Of a stretch of 64,000 nucleotides of DNA, positions 46,878 to 55,476 are shown piece after piece (position 1 is the first letter of the stretch; every line of letters starts with the position of its first letter). Position numbers and translations under genes: made by a program. Origin of the DNA: Shewanella aquimarina (lineage in GTDB: Bacteria; Pseudomonadota; Gammaproteobacteria; Enterobacterales; Shewanellaceae); the NCBI RefSeq assembly GCF_023349185.1, contig NZ_JAKIKY010000002.1, positions 248,001 to 312,000 of the forward strand. The letters are read 5' to 3'. The notes under the pieces are model-generated. The model made no database searches and had not been told where the DNA came from. It saw only the letters and a list, made by a program, of their open reading frames with translations.

Positions 46878-48209
46878 GTGCAGAATAATAAATTGAGTAT
46901 GACGGATACATTGGGCTTAGGTTTCATGACCTTTGCCTTCTTCTTGGGGGCGGGTAACCTGATCTTCCCGCCACTGGCCGGGTTCCTTGCCGGTGAGAAT
47001 ATGTCTTGGGCCATGATTGGCTTCCTGCTGACGGCGGTGACCCTGCCGTTGATCACCCTGATCGCCGTGGCGAAGGCCAATGGCAAGGTGATGGGCCTGC
47101 TGCCGCCGCTGGCCGCGACCATGTTGGCAGTCGCCATCTACATCATCATAGGCCCGGCCTTTGCGGCGCCCCGCGCCGGTCTCGTCGCCTATGAGATGGG
47201 TTACAAGCCCTTCATCGAAAATGCCGAGGCGAGTTTTGAACTTGCCGGTGTGGTTTTCACCAGCTCACAACTCCTCTACACCAGCATCTTCTTCGGTATC
47301 GCCATGCTGTTGTCGCTGTTTCCCGGCAAGCTGCTGGACAGCGTGGGCAAGGTGCTGACTCCTATCATGATCATCCTATTGATGGGCCTGGCGCTCTCTG
47401 TGGTGATCCTGCCGGGCGCCGAGGTGGCGCCAGCCGTAGGCGATTATCAGGCGAACCCATTAACCAAGGGGATCATCGAAGGCTATAACACCATGGATAC
47501 CTTGGCCTCGCTGATCTTCGGCATGCTGATCATCGATCTGCTGCGTAAGAAGGGCGTGGATTCGCCAAGAGAGCAGACCAAGTACCTGGTGCGTGCGGCC
47601 TTTATCGCCGCCGGTGGCCTGGCGTTTGTCTATATCTCGCTATTCTATCTGGGCGCGACCGCCGGTGACCTGGCCGTGGGCGCCGATAACGGCGGGGTGA
47701 TCCTGACCAACTATGTGAATCATCAGTTTGGTGCCTCGGGTCAGCTATTGCTGGCGGCCGTGGTGACCCTGGCCTGTCTGACCACGGTTGTCGGCCTGGT
47801 GTCTGCCTGCGCCGAATACTTCAACGAGTTGATGCCTCGTCTCTCCTATAAGCTGCTGGTGGTGGTGATGAGTGTGACCTGCGCCGTGGTGGCGAACGTA
47901 GGCCTGGCGCAGCTGATCAGCATCAGCATCCCTGTGCTGGTTATCATCTATCCGGTAGCCATCGCCCTGGTGGCCGTGACTTACCTGACCGAGCGCTTCG
48001 CTCAGCCTGCCTTTGCCCACCGCATGGTGCTGAGCGTGGCCCTGGTATTTGGCATCATCGACGGCCTCAAGGCTTCGGGTGTCGACATGAGCGTGTTCGA
48101 TGTGATGCCACTGTCGGCTCAAGGTATGGCCTGGTTACTGCCGACGGCAATTACCATTTTTGCCTGCTTAGTGGTCAAACGCCCGAGCGGCGAGGCGGTA
48201 CTCAATTGA
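46878..48209 (+). CDS. brnQ: Branched-chain amino acid transporter BrnQ (LIVCS family)
   Basis: 443 residues with about 12 hydrophobic helices. The N-terminal GLGFMTFAFFLGAGNLIFPP is the LIVCS signature. It imports leucine, isoleucine and valine with sodium or protons. The start is GTG 46878, since the next ATG (46899) has no ribosome binding site. A single gene with its own terminator. Confidence 0.92.
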   Translation: MQNNKLSMTDTLGLGFMTFAFFLGAGNLIFPPLAGFLAGENMSWAMIGFLLTAVTLPLITLIAVAKANGKVMGLLPPLAATMLAVAIYIIIGPAFAAPRAGLVAYEMGYKPFIENAEASFELAGVVFTSSQLLYTSIFFGIAMLLSLFPGKLLDSVGKVLTPIMIILLMGLALSVVILPGAEVAPAVGDYQANPLTKGIIEGYNTMDTLASLIFGMLIIDLLRKKGVDSPREQTKYLVRAAFIAAGGLAFVYISLFYLGATAGDLAVGADNGGVILTNYVNHQFGASGQLLLAAVVTLACLTTVVGLVSACAEYFNELMPRLSYKLLVVVMSVTCAVVANVGLAQLISISIPVLVIIYPVAIALVAVTYLTERFAQPAFAHRMVLSVALVFGIIDGLKASGVDMSVFDVMPLSAQGMAWLLPTAITIFACLVVKRPSGEAVLN

Positions 48210-48236
48210 TGTCGTTTACGCCCATAGCGTAAGATA

Positions 48237-48272
48237 ACGGTGTTAACTCTGAGAGTTAGCACCGTTTTTTTA
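48237..48272 (+). terminator. Rho-independent terminator after brnQ
   Basis: Long stem ACGGTG-TAACTC with GAGTTA-CACCGT followed by seven T, ending 20 bases before xerD. Confidence 0.9.
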
Positions 48273-48291
48273 TCTGATAAGGAAGTGTTGC

Positions 48292-49203
48292 ATGTCGGCT
48301 CAAGCTCAAGCCCATCACCTGGATCCTCTCATCGAGCCCTTTCTCGATGAGCTCTGGGCCGCCAAGGGGCTGAGCGATCACACACTGCAGGCCTATCGCA
48401 GCGACCTGAGTCACTTCGACCGCTACCTTCAAAAGCAGCGCTCCAGCCTGTTGTCGGCCAGTCAGGCCGAGGTGCGGGACTACTTGGCTCAAAGGGTCGA
48501 ACAGGGTTTTGCCAAGACCAGCAGCGCCAGGTTGCTCAGTAGCCTGAGGCGTTTCTATAAATACCTGCTGGCGAAGAAGCTGATCGAGGTCGATCCCATG
48601 GCGATGATCAAGCCGCCCAAGCTGGCACGAAAGCTCCCCGATGCCCTGAGCGAGGCTGATGTGGATCGCCTGCTCAACGAGCCCAACCGGGAAGATCCCG
48701 TCGAGGCCAGGGATCGCGCCATGCTGGAGCTGCTCTATGCCAGCGGCCTGCGGGTGTCTGAACTGGTGGGGCTGACGCTGGATCAGATGAGCCTGAGACA
48801 AGGCGTGGTGCGTATCGTCGGTAAGGGCAGCAAGGAGCGTCTAGTGCCCTTTGGCGAGCAGGCGGGCGCCGAGATAGAGGATTATCTCAAGGCGGCCAGA
48901 TTCGAGCTGTTAAAGGGCAAGGCCAGCGATGTGGTGTTTCCCTCCAAGCGGGGCAACATGATGACCCGCCAGACCTTCTGGCACAGGATTAAGTTATACG
49001 CCCAGCGTGCCGGCATCTATGTGCACCTGTCGCCGCATACCCTTAGGCATGCCTTCGCGACTCACCTGCTCAATCATGGCGCGGACTTACGTGTGGTGCA
49101 GCTACTGCTTGGTCATAGCGACCTGTCGACGACCCAGATCTACACCCATGTGGCCAAGGCCAGACTGGCGCAGCTGCATCAACAACATCACCCCAGAGGC
49201 TGA
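48292..49203 (+). CDS. xerD: Site-specific tyrosine recombinase XerD
   Basis: 303 residues. N-terminal SAM-like core-binding domain (about 10-100) and C-terminal catalytic domain with the full set of residues: Arg in SGLRVSELVGL, Lys in GKGSKERLVPF, HTLRHAFATHLL, LLGHSDLST and the nucleophile Tyr in TTQIYTHV. With XerC it resolves chromosome dimers at dif. It begins the xerD-dsbC-recJ cluster conserved from E. coli. AAGGAAG ribosome binding site. Confidence 0.95.
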   Translation: MSAQAQAHHLDPLIEPFLDELWAAKGLSDHTLQAYRSDLSHFDRYLQKQRSSLLSASQAEVRDYLAQRVEQGFAKTSSARLLSSLRRFYKYLLAKKLIEVDPMAMIKPPKLARKLPDALSEADVDRLLNEPNREDPVEARDRAMLELLYASGLRVSELVGLTLDQMSLRQGVVRIVGKGSKERLVPFGEQAGAEIEDYLKAARFELLKGKASDVVFPSKRGNMMTRQTFWHRIKLYAQRAGIYVHLSPHTLRHAFATHLLNHGADLRVVQLLLGHSDLSTTQIYTHVAKARLAQLHQQHHPRG

Positions 49204-49423
49204 CCTGAATCAGAGAAAAGCCCCATGAATGCGCTAAAGTGTGGCGGCCATTGCGATTATTCGTTTGCTTTAGCGACCGTGAGCATGTAACTTTTCTGCC
49301 TCAAGGCCGGTCTATAAAAAATGACATATTGGTCATAGCAAGTTTTAGTAACAATTTAGGTTGGAATACCGGCAGCCTGATTTGCTTTAATGCTATTAGC
49401 CCTAACACCCTATAGGAATTCTA

Positions 49424-50149
49424 ATGAAGTTTACCCGAGCGCTCACCTTAGTTGTTGCCATGGTGGCCACGCCCCTGATGGCGGCATCGAATAACGTGGT
49501 CGACAATGGCGACCAGTTGAAGCAGAAATTAACAGACACCTTAGGCGTAGAGGTACAAAGCCTGAGTCAGTCTTCTATTCCAGGCTTGTATGAGGCGATC
49601 ACTAACCGTGGCGTACTCTATATCAGTAAAGATGGCAGCAAGCTGTTTCACGGCAATCTGTATGATCTCGATAATGGCATGAAGAACCTGACCGAGGCCG
49701 CCCTGGCTGGCCCGCGTATGGAGGCGATCAAGCCGTTCGAGCCGAACATGCTGGTCTACAAGGCCAAGAACGAGAAGCATGTGGTCACCGTATTTACCGA
49801 TATCACCTGTGGCTACTGCCGCAAGCTGCACAACCAGATTGATCAGTATAACGATTTAGGCATCACTGTGCGTTACCTGGCCTTCCCGCGTCAGGGCATA
49901 CCATCGAAGAATGCTACCGATATGGAAGCCGTATGGTGCTCAGCCGATCCGCTTAAGGCACTAACCGATGCCAAGGCGGGCAAGCAGATCAGCGGCGCCA
50001 AGTGTGACGCCAAGATCGCCCAGCAATATAACCTGGGTCAAAGCCTGGGCGTAAATGGCACACCTGCCATTATCCTGGAGGACGGCACCATGATCCCGGG
50101 CTATCAGCCGCCCGAGCAGCTGATCCAGGTGCTGGATCGCATCCAATAA
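49424..50149 (+). CDS. dsbC: Thiol:disulfide interchange protein DsbC
   Basis: 241 residues. Signal peptide to about residue 20 (ATPLMAA), an N-terminal dimerisation domain (about 25-80), and a thioredoxin-fold domain with the redox motif CGYC at about 133-136 and a cis-proline in NGTPAI. A second cysteine pair (VWCSADP/AKCDAK) is structural. It isomerises wrong disulfides in the periplasm. Second gene of the xerD-dsbC-recJ cluster, with a terminator after it. Confidence 0.94.
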   Translation: MKFTRALTLVVAMVATPLMAASNNVVDNGDQLKQKLTDTLGVEVQSLSQSSIPGLYEAITNRGVLYISKDGSKLFHGNLYDLDNGMKNLTEAALAGPRMEAIKPFEPNMLVYKAKNEKHVVTVFTDITCGYCRKLHNQIDQYNDLGITVRYLAFPRQGIPSKNATDMEAVWCSADPLKALTDAKAGKQISGAKCDAKIAQQYNLGQSLGVNGTPAIILEDGTMIPGYQPPEQLIQVLDRIQ

Positions 50150-50166
50150 ATCGCTAACGCGTGAAA

Positions 50167-50195
50167 CAAGGTGAGCCACGGCTCACCTTTTTTTT
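50167..50195 (+). terminator. Rho-independent terminator after dsbC
   Basis: Perfect stem GGTGAGC/GCTCACC with loop CACG and eight T. Confidence 0.93.
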
Positions 50196-50269
50196 GCCCA
50201 TCTTTTTTCTGTGTGTTCAGCGCTGGCTTTGTTATGCTAGCGGCAAGATTTTTAAAGGTTGTTTGAGTC

Positions 50270-51994
50270 GTGATCCATAAGATAGTGCGCCGTCCCAGGG
50301 TAGATGACAGCCATCTGCCGAGTCATCTTTCTCCCATCCTAAAACAAGTCTATGCCAGCCGAGGCTGCATGGCGGACGACTGCGAGTTGGCGCTGGCTAA
50401 CCTGCTGCGCCCCGACACGCTAAAGGATGTGGATAAGGCCGCGGCCATCATCGCCGACGCCATGGCCAAGCAGCAATCGATACTGATCGTCGGTGACTTC
50501 GATGCCGATGGCGCTACCTCCACCAGTGTCTGCCTGCTAGCCCTGAGGATGATGGGGGCGACCAATGTGGACTACCTCATTCCTAACCGTTTCGATTACG
50601 GCTATGGCCTCAGCCCTGAGATAGTGGAGGTGGCGCAGCAGATGGGAGCCGAGCTGCTGATCACGGTAGATAATGGCATCTCTTCTATCGAGGGCGTTGC
50701 GGCGGCCAAGGCGCTGGGGATGCAGGTGGTGATCACCGACCATCACCTGCCGGGCAAAAGCGTGCCCGAGGCCGACGCAATAGTGAACCCTAACCAACTG
50801 GGCTGTGGCTTTGCCAGTAAGGCGATCGCCGGGGTCGGGGTGGCCTTCTATCTCATGTCGGCCCTGCGCGCCGAGCTGCGCAGTCGCGCCTGGTATCAGG
50901 CGCAGGGCATACAGGAACCCAATCTCGCGAGCCTGCTGGATATCGTTGCCCTGGGCACAGTGGCTGACGTGGTGTCGCTCGACACCAACAATCGCATCTT
51001 GGTGGACGCCGGGCTCAAGCGGGTGCGGGCGGGGCGTTGTCGCCCTGGGATCACCGCGCTATTGGAGGTCGCCAAGCGCAACACCTCTCGCATCGTGGCC
51101 TCAGATTTTGGTTTCGCGGTCGGCCCCAGGCTGAACGCCGCAGGGCGTCTGGATGAGATGGCACTTGGGGTCGAGACCCTGCTGTGCGACGACATGATGC
51201 GGGCGCGGCGCATGGCCAGCGAGTTGGATGGGCTCAATGCCGAGCGGCGCGAGCTGGAAACCGGTATGCAGCAGGAGGCGCTAAAGAGTCTAGAGAGTCT
51301 GTCGCTTGATGAGAGTGAACTGCCCTGGGGCATCGCCCTCTACCAGCAAGACTGGCATCAGGGAGTGATAGGCATCCTGGCGTCGCGTATCAAGGACAGA
51401 TACCACAGGCCGGTGATCGCCTTCGCCGAGGCGGGTGAGGGGGAGATCAAGGGCTCGGCGCGCTCCATCAAGGGGCTGCATATGCGCGACCTGCTCGAGC
51501 TGATCAACGCCCGTCATCCCGGAATGATCATCAAGTTCGGTGGTCACGCCATGGCGGCGGGCCTGTCGCTGCACGCCGGAGAGTTCGAGCGTTTCGCCAG
51601 GGCCTATGATGAGGCGGTGCGCGAACTGTTAGCGCCAGAACAACTTACAGGCGAGATCGTCAGCGATGGCGAGTTGAACCCGGCCCAGCTCAATATGGCG
51701 CTGGCCAGAGAGCTTCGCAGCGCCGGCCCCTGGGGACAGAATTTCCCCGAGCCGATATTCGACGGTGTGTTTCGTATCCTGCAGCAGCGGATTGTGGGTG
51801 AGCGCCACCTCAAGTTAGTGCTCGAGAGCGAGTGCGGCCAGACTATGGTGGATGCCATCGCCTTCAATGTGGACCTCGCCACCTGGCCAGATGCCACCAT
51901 CCAATACGCAGAGGTCGCCTACAAGCTGGATATCAATGAGTTTCGTGGCAACGAGAGTCTGCAGCTGATGGTGGAGCAGATCGAGCCTAAGTAG
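50270..51994 (+). CDS. recJ: Single-stranded-DNA-specific 5'-3' exonuclease RecJ
   Basis: 574 residues, normal length. DHH-family motifs are seen: IVGDFDADGATSTSV (motif I), VDNGISS, VITDHHLPG (the DHH motif), and the DHHA1 motif KFGGHAMAAGLSL. It degrades single-stranded DNA in recombination and mismatch repair. Starts with GTG. Third gene of the cluster. Directly after its stop (15 bases) comes a partial structured repeat, so the core synteny breaks here. Confidence 0.95.
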   Translation: MIHKIVRRPRVDDSHLPSHLSPILKQVYASRGCMADDCELALANLLRPDTLKDVDKAAAIIADAMAKQQSILIVGDFDADGATSTSVCLLALRMMGATNVDYLIPNRFDYGYGLSPEIVEVAQQMGAELLITVDNGISSIEGVAAAKALGMQVVITDHHLPGKSVPEADAIVNPNQLGCGFASKAIAGVGVAFYLMSALRAELRSRAWYQAQGIQEPNLASLLDIVALGTVADVVSLDTNNRILVDAGLKRVRAGRCRPGITALLEVAKRNTSRIVASDFGFAVGPRLNAAGRLDEMALGVETLLCDDMMRARRMASELDGLNAERRELETGMQQEALKSLESLSLDESELPWGIALYQQDWHQGVIGILASRIKDRYHRPVIAFAEAGEGEIKGSARSIKGLHMRDLLELINARHPGMIIKFGGHAMAAGLSLHAGEFERFARAYDEAVRELLAPEQLTGEIVSDGELNPAQLNMALARELRSAGPWGQNFPEPIFDGVFRILQQRIVGERHLKLVLESECGQTMVDAIAFNVDLATWPDATIQYAEVAYKLDINEFRGNESLQLMVEQIEPK

Positions 51995-52008
51995 CCTAGG
52001 CTTCAAGG

Positions 52009-52080
52009 TTTGTGTTTGGCCCTGATTTCGAAGGCCAAAATTGTGTTTACACCATTATTCACCGCTTCTTCGATTTGACT
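52009..52080 (+). repeat. Structured dispersed repeat, copy 4 (right half only)
   Basis: Carries CTGATTTCGAAGGCC, the right outer arm GGCCAAAATTGTGTTTACAC and the end CTTCTTCGATTTGAC. The left half of the element is missing. It overlaps the last codons and stop of the EamA gene on the other strand. Confidence 0.8.
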
Positions 52081-52943
52081 TCATTGCTGGCGCTATTGCC
52101 TTGTTTACTCATCACAAACAGGGCGATGCCGCCGAGGACGGCGATGGAGGCGAGTAGGAGTCTCGTGGTCATCGCCTCGCCGAGCCAGATAAAGCCGCCG
52201 AAGGCGGCAATGATAGGTACGCTGAGCTGAACCGTCGCGGCGGTGAGGGCCGATAGTGAAGGCAGCACAGAGTACCACAAGGCATAGCCCAGCCCCGAGG
52301 CGAGGGCGCCTGATGCCACGGCATAGCCAATACCTGTGATGCTGATATTCTGTGAATGGGTAAGCAATAGCAGAGGCAGCAAGGCCATGGGGACGGCGCG
52401 GATAAAATTGCCCGCAGTGGCCAAAGTTGGGCGCTTAGTGCCGCGACCTAGCAGGGAGTAGATGCCCCAGGAAACCCCCGCACCAAACATCAACACGGCA
52501 CCCACTAGGGGAGGGGCGCTCACGCCTGGGAGCACGAGCCAGACCAAGCCACCGACCGCCAGCATGGCTCCCAATACCTGTTTGCGACTTATCCGTTCGC
52601 CCGCCCATAAACCGTAGAGGATCATGGTGATCTGCACCGCACCAAACAGTAATAAGGCGCCAGTCCCTGCGCTCAGGCTGTTGTAGGCAAAAGAGAAGGC
52701 AACCGCGTAGCCAAATAGCGCCGCGGCCGACAGCCAGTTGCCGCCAAGGCCGCTTGCGCGAATCTGACGCGATGCGATTAGCCCGAGTACCAGGGCGCCG
52801 GAGGCGATACGTATCAGGGTGAAGCTTGCCGCATCGATACTGTCTGTCGCCAATGCCTCACGGCAGAAGAGCGAGTTGGCCGCGAATGCCAGCATGGTGA
52901 CTGAGGTGAGAATGACCAGGCGTAGCCAGGAGGGTTTGGGCAT
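52059..52943 (-). CDS. EamA/DMT-family transporter
   Basis: 294 residues with ten predicted helices in two five-helix EamA repeats, the normal plan of drug/metabolite exporters. TLIRIASGALVLGLIA and the second-repeat GEAMTTRLL are typical positions. The substrate is unknown. Its C-terminal VKSKKR and stop are encoded by the end of structured repeat copy 4. It lies between repeat copies 4 and 5 and is an accessory insertion after recJ. Confidence 0.85.
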   Translation of the reverse strand: MPKPSWLRLVILTSVTMLAFAANSLFCREALATDSIDAASFTLIRIASGALVLGLIASRQIRASGLGGNWLSAAALFGYAVAFSFAYNSLSAGTGALLLFGAVQITMILYGLWAGERISRKQVLGAMLAVGGLVWLVLPGVSAPPLVGAVLMFGAGVSWGIYSLLGRGTKRPTLATAGNFIRAVPMALLPLLLLTHSQNISITGIGYAVASGALASGLGYALWYSVLPSLSALTAATVQLSVPIIAAFGGFIWLGEAMTTRLLLASIAVLGGIALFVMSKQGNSASNEVKSKKR

Positions 52944-53512
52944 GCTAAACCTTCTGCGTTGAATCTCTTAGCGATATTAGTTTCAGTGTATCGTGGGATT
53001 GGTTGTTTGCCACGGTGGTTAATGGGTTAATGCTTTGGCATTCAGCTGTATATGAGTTTATTGAGTGAATTGAAGGTTGAACCTTCATGGTTATCTATCA
53101 CCTGCGGTGGGCTTATGTGCAAACACGTTTTTGGCACGCCACGAGCACTTCCATGTGGGCTCTGCGAAATCATCCCTGATTTCGAAGGCCAAAAACGTGT
53201 TTACACTCGGTATCTAACGTCTCTTCGATTTGACCGCATTTGTCGTCGATAGAGGGGAAAACTTAGTACATCTTTGCCACTTTGTTTTCTATAGGTGGCA
53301 AACCGATTTAATAAAAAAATTATTAAATTCATGGGCTTAAATTTAATCGCGCTAGGTGGGAGGTTTGAAAAAGCACATGCGTGTATTTCAGAATGGTGTA
53401 TTTAATGAAAAGCTGATAGGTTTTAATTAATGCAGTAAGTTAAGTGTGCGGATGTGGGTGCGCTTAATGGGGTAAATGTGCATGCTCTCTAATGAAATGT
53501 TAAGTGAAATAT
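52944..53512. other. AT-rich intergenic region with a structured repeat
   Basis: Contains repeat copy 5 (53073-53236). The rest, particularly 53260-53500, is strongly AT-rich with no recognisable gene; it includes the promoter region of the small membrane protein. Confidence 0.4.
53073..53236 (+). repeat. Structured dispersed repeat, copy 5
   Basis: Begins with the hairpin AAGGTTGAACCTT. Outer stem GTGCAAACACGTTTTTGGC (53117-53135) with GCCAAAAACGTGTTTACAC (53188-53206), 18 of 19 pairs with a single C-A mismatch. Inner hairpin CGAAATCA, loop TCCC, TGATTTCG (53165-53184). Ends CTCTTCGATTTGACC. Very close to the reverse complement of copy 3. Confidence 0.88.
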
Positions 53513-53875
53513 ATGGAACTATACATAATCGGCGCACTTGCATTGGCATTGATCTACCTAGACTTGATGGCTATTTATTATGCTATAAAGTCAGATGTCT
53601 TTGAGCCTTTTCAAATAATATTCCAAACACTATTTGTTATTTTTATTCCCTTCGTTGGGGCTTTGATCGTTTTAAATGTTGCACTATCACAAATCAGATC
53701 AACTGCTTCAAATGTTGAGGTGCAGCAAACTAAACCTAGGTTTTTTGAACTATTATTTTTGTCATCTGTGATTGCCTCTCATAGCAATAGTTCTGGTTTA
53801 TCTGACGACGGTAGCAGCGGCAGTGATTTCGGTGGCTTCGATGGCGGAGGAGATGGTGGGGGCGGTGATGCTTAA
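53513..53875 (+). CDS. Small membrane protein with Gly/Asp-rich tail
   Basis: 120 residues. Two transmembrane helices (about 3-24 and 36-58), then a short soluble part and a tail of Gly, Asp and Ser (GGFDGGGDGGGGDA). No known family. ATG 53513 is preferred, with AAGTG upstream; GTG 53504 is also in frame. The coding DNA is AT-rich and unlike core genes. It lies alone between structured repeat copies 5 and 6, which face each other. Confidence 0.6.
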   Translation: MELYIIGALALALIYLDLMAIYYAIKSDVFEPFQIIFQTLFVIFIPFVGALIVLNVALSQIRSTASNVEVQQTKPRFFELLFLSSVIASHSNSSGLSDDGSSGSDFGGFDGGGDGGGGDA

Positions 53876-54318
53876 TAAACTCACATATAATTAATCACTT
53901 AACTGGCGCTCAAACGGATTCGGCAAACTGTAACGCTTTTTGTATCAATAAGCCCGCCTGTTCATGTTTCCTTTTAGTTTTATGTTAAATCCAGAGAATC
54001 ATTAATCCGAATTGACGGGACAGAGCCCAAGTCGCTAACTCATTTTGGTCCAGAAGTTTTCCATTAAGGTCAAATCGAAGAGATGGAATAACTTGGTGTT
54101 TGCACAGTAGGTCGTTCATTCACATCCATGTGATCACGACATTGGTGCCTCCATGCACTGCACCTGCCGCAGGCAATTGATACACCATGCTGTCTTGGTT
54201 AAAGGATGCCTTTCAAATACGAAATCGGGTAGATGTTCTAAAAGGAAACTTTAAGAAAGCGTTATTAGGCTGGCCGTTAACCAGCCTAGGTTAGAGTAAC
54301 CAGCCTGGGTCTGAGGGG
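53876..54318. other. Intergenic region with a collapsed repeat
   Basis: Contains repeat copy 6 (54067-54180). No gene or terminator was recognised in the remaining AT-rich sequence. Confidence 0.4.
54067..54180 (-). repeat. Structured dispersed repeat, copy 6 (inverted, central module missing)
   Basis: Read on the minus strand it contains CAATTGCCTGCGGCAGG, then the same two hairpin words found only in copy 1 (GGTGCA...GGCACC, and CACATGGATGTG within a TCG/CGA-bounded stem), then a single outer arm GTGCAAACACC joined straight to the end CTCTTCGATTTGACC. The inner hairpin and the second arm are absent. Confidence 0.8.
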
Positions 54319-55476
54319 CTAGCCTAGTACCTCGGTCAACACCCGCTGCCAATTCCCACCCATGATCTTGGCGCGATCGCTGCTGCTAAATCCGGCTTGG
54401 AATAGGGCGGTGTCGATACGTTCCATGCGCTCGATATGGTTAAGTGCGGGGATCACCACGTGCTGAGGTTCGTGGTCGAAGCCGAGTACACCCCGTGCCC
54501 GCAGGCTGTGCCACCACTCGACATATTGTTTCACCCCTTCGCCGTTGTCGTTGCCCAGCTTGAGCAGGTTTTCATGGCCTCGCAGCGGATAGTCGTTGGC
54601 AATCGCCACGGCATCTATGCCGCCTACCTTGACTACATGCTTGAGCTGCGCCAGGTAGTGTTCAGTGGTGGGGGTGTGATCGGTAGTGAGCCAGAAGGTC
54701 ATCATGAAGACGCCGAATAGGCCGCCGGTGTCGGCGATAGCCTTAATCACCGCATCGGGTGAGCAGCGAGCGTGATTGACGATGGCGCGCACGGCGCCGT
54801 GGCTCTGTACTATCGGGGCGCGGCTGGCCTTGGCCGTGTCGAGCGCCGATCGAGGGCTGGAGTGGCTGACATCGATCAGCATCTTCTTGCTGTTGAGCTT
54901 ATCGATCAGCTGATGGCCAGCCTGTGTCAGCGGCAGATCGAGCCCCTGCTTGCCATCGTTGTCCAGGGCGCCGCCGCTGAATAGGTTACCGTAGTGGTGG
55001 GTGAGCTGCAGTATCCGTAGGCCGCGCTCGTAAAACTCATCCACCTGGTTGAGATCTTGCCCTATACTCTGCTCGACGCAGTCAGCCCCCTGGATCTGGA
55101 AGAAGACGGCGGTGCGGCCGCTTTCGTGGGCGGTCTGAATATCTTTGGCGCTGCGCCCCAGTATCAGCTTGTCTGGGTTGGCATTGACCCGCTCTAAGGC
55201 CTCGCCGATGCTCTTGACGCAGGCATTGTAGGTGCGCTTGTAGTTGGTGGTGCCGTCGGCCTGTTCTATGGCCTCGATGGCGGAGATATCACACAGGTAG
55301 GCATCGAGCTTTGAGGCGTGAAGATCGGCTAAATCCTCGGGCAGAAAAGAGAGGCCATCGATATAGAGGGGCTTCCCTGCGGTTTTTGCCCAGCCATTTA
55401 GGGGCGATAACTGAGTTAACAAGCCCGCTGCGGCCAAGGCTTTGAGTAGCTGACGTCGCTGAATTTCTACAGGCAT
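54319..55476 (-). CDS. Tat-exported M19 (renal dipeptidase) family protein with altered metal site
   Basis: 385 residues. N-terminal twin-arginine signal (RRQLLKALAAAGLL). The fold of membrane dipeptidases is clear: LRILQLTHHYGN, LIDVSHSSPRSAL, PIVQSHGAVRAI and GGIDAVAIANDYP. However, the expected HxD zinc ligands (DGHxD in the family) read DGLSF, and the bridging glutamate segment (IEG) reads IQG. The two later histidines and the aspartate remain. It is therefore probably a mono-metal or non-peptidase variant. Exported to the periplasm. Stands alone. Confidence 0.8.
   Translation of the reverse strand: MPVEIQRRQLLKALAAAGLLTQLSPLNGWAKTAGKPLYIDGLSFLPEDLADLHASKLDAYLCDISAIEAIEQADGTTNYKRTYNACVKSIGEALERVNANPDKLILGRSAKDIQTAHESGRTAVFFQIQGADCVEQSIGQDLNQVDEFYERGLRILQLTHHYGNLFSGGALDNDGKQGLDLPLTQAGHQLIDKLNSKKMLIDVSHSSPRSALDTAKASRAPIVQSHGAVRAIVNHARCSPDAVIKAIADTGGLFGVFMMTFWLTTDHTPTTEHYLAQLKHVVKVGGIDAVAIANDYPLRGHENLLKLGNDNGEGVKQYVEWWHSLRARGVLGFDHEPQHVVIPALNHIERMERIDTALFQAGFSSSDRAKIMGGNWQRVLTEVLG

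Noticed and set aside
48292-49203. Tyrosine recombinase as a mobile-element integrase driving the repeats
   Set aside because: It is XerD by length, motifs and the conserved xerD-dsbC-recJ order.
53052-53252. Short open frame ending in FDRICRR
   Set aside because: It is made of structured repeat copy 5; frames at 30299-30616 and 31833-32015 are likewise repeat sequence.
30352-54180. Structured repeats as integron attC sites
   Set aside because: They fold and bracket single genes, but the ends lack the attC core (RYYYAAC / GTTRRRY in the right places) and no integron integrase is in the window.
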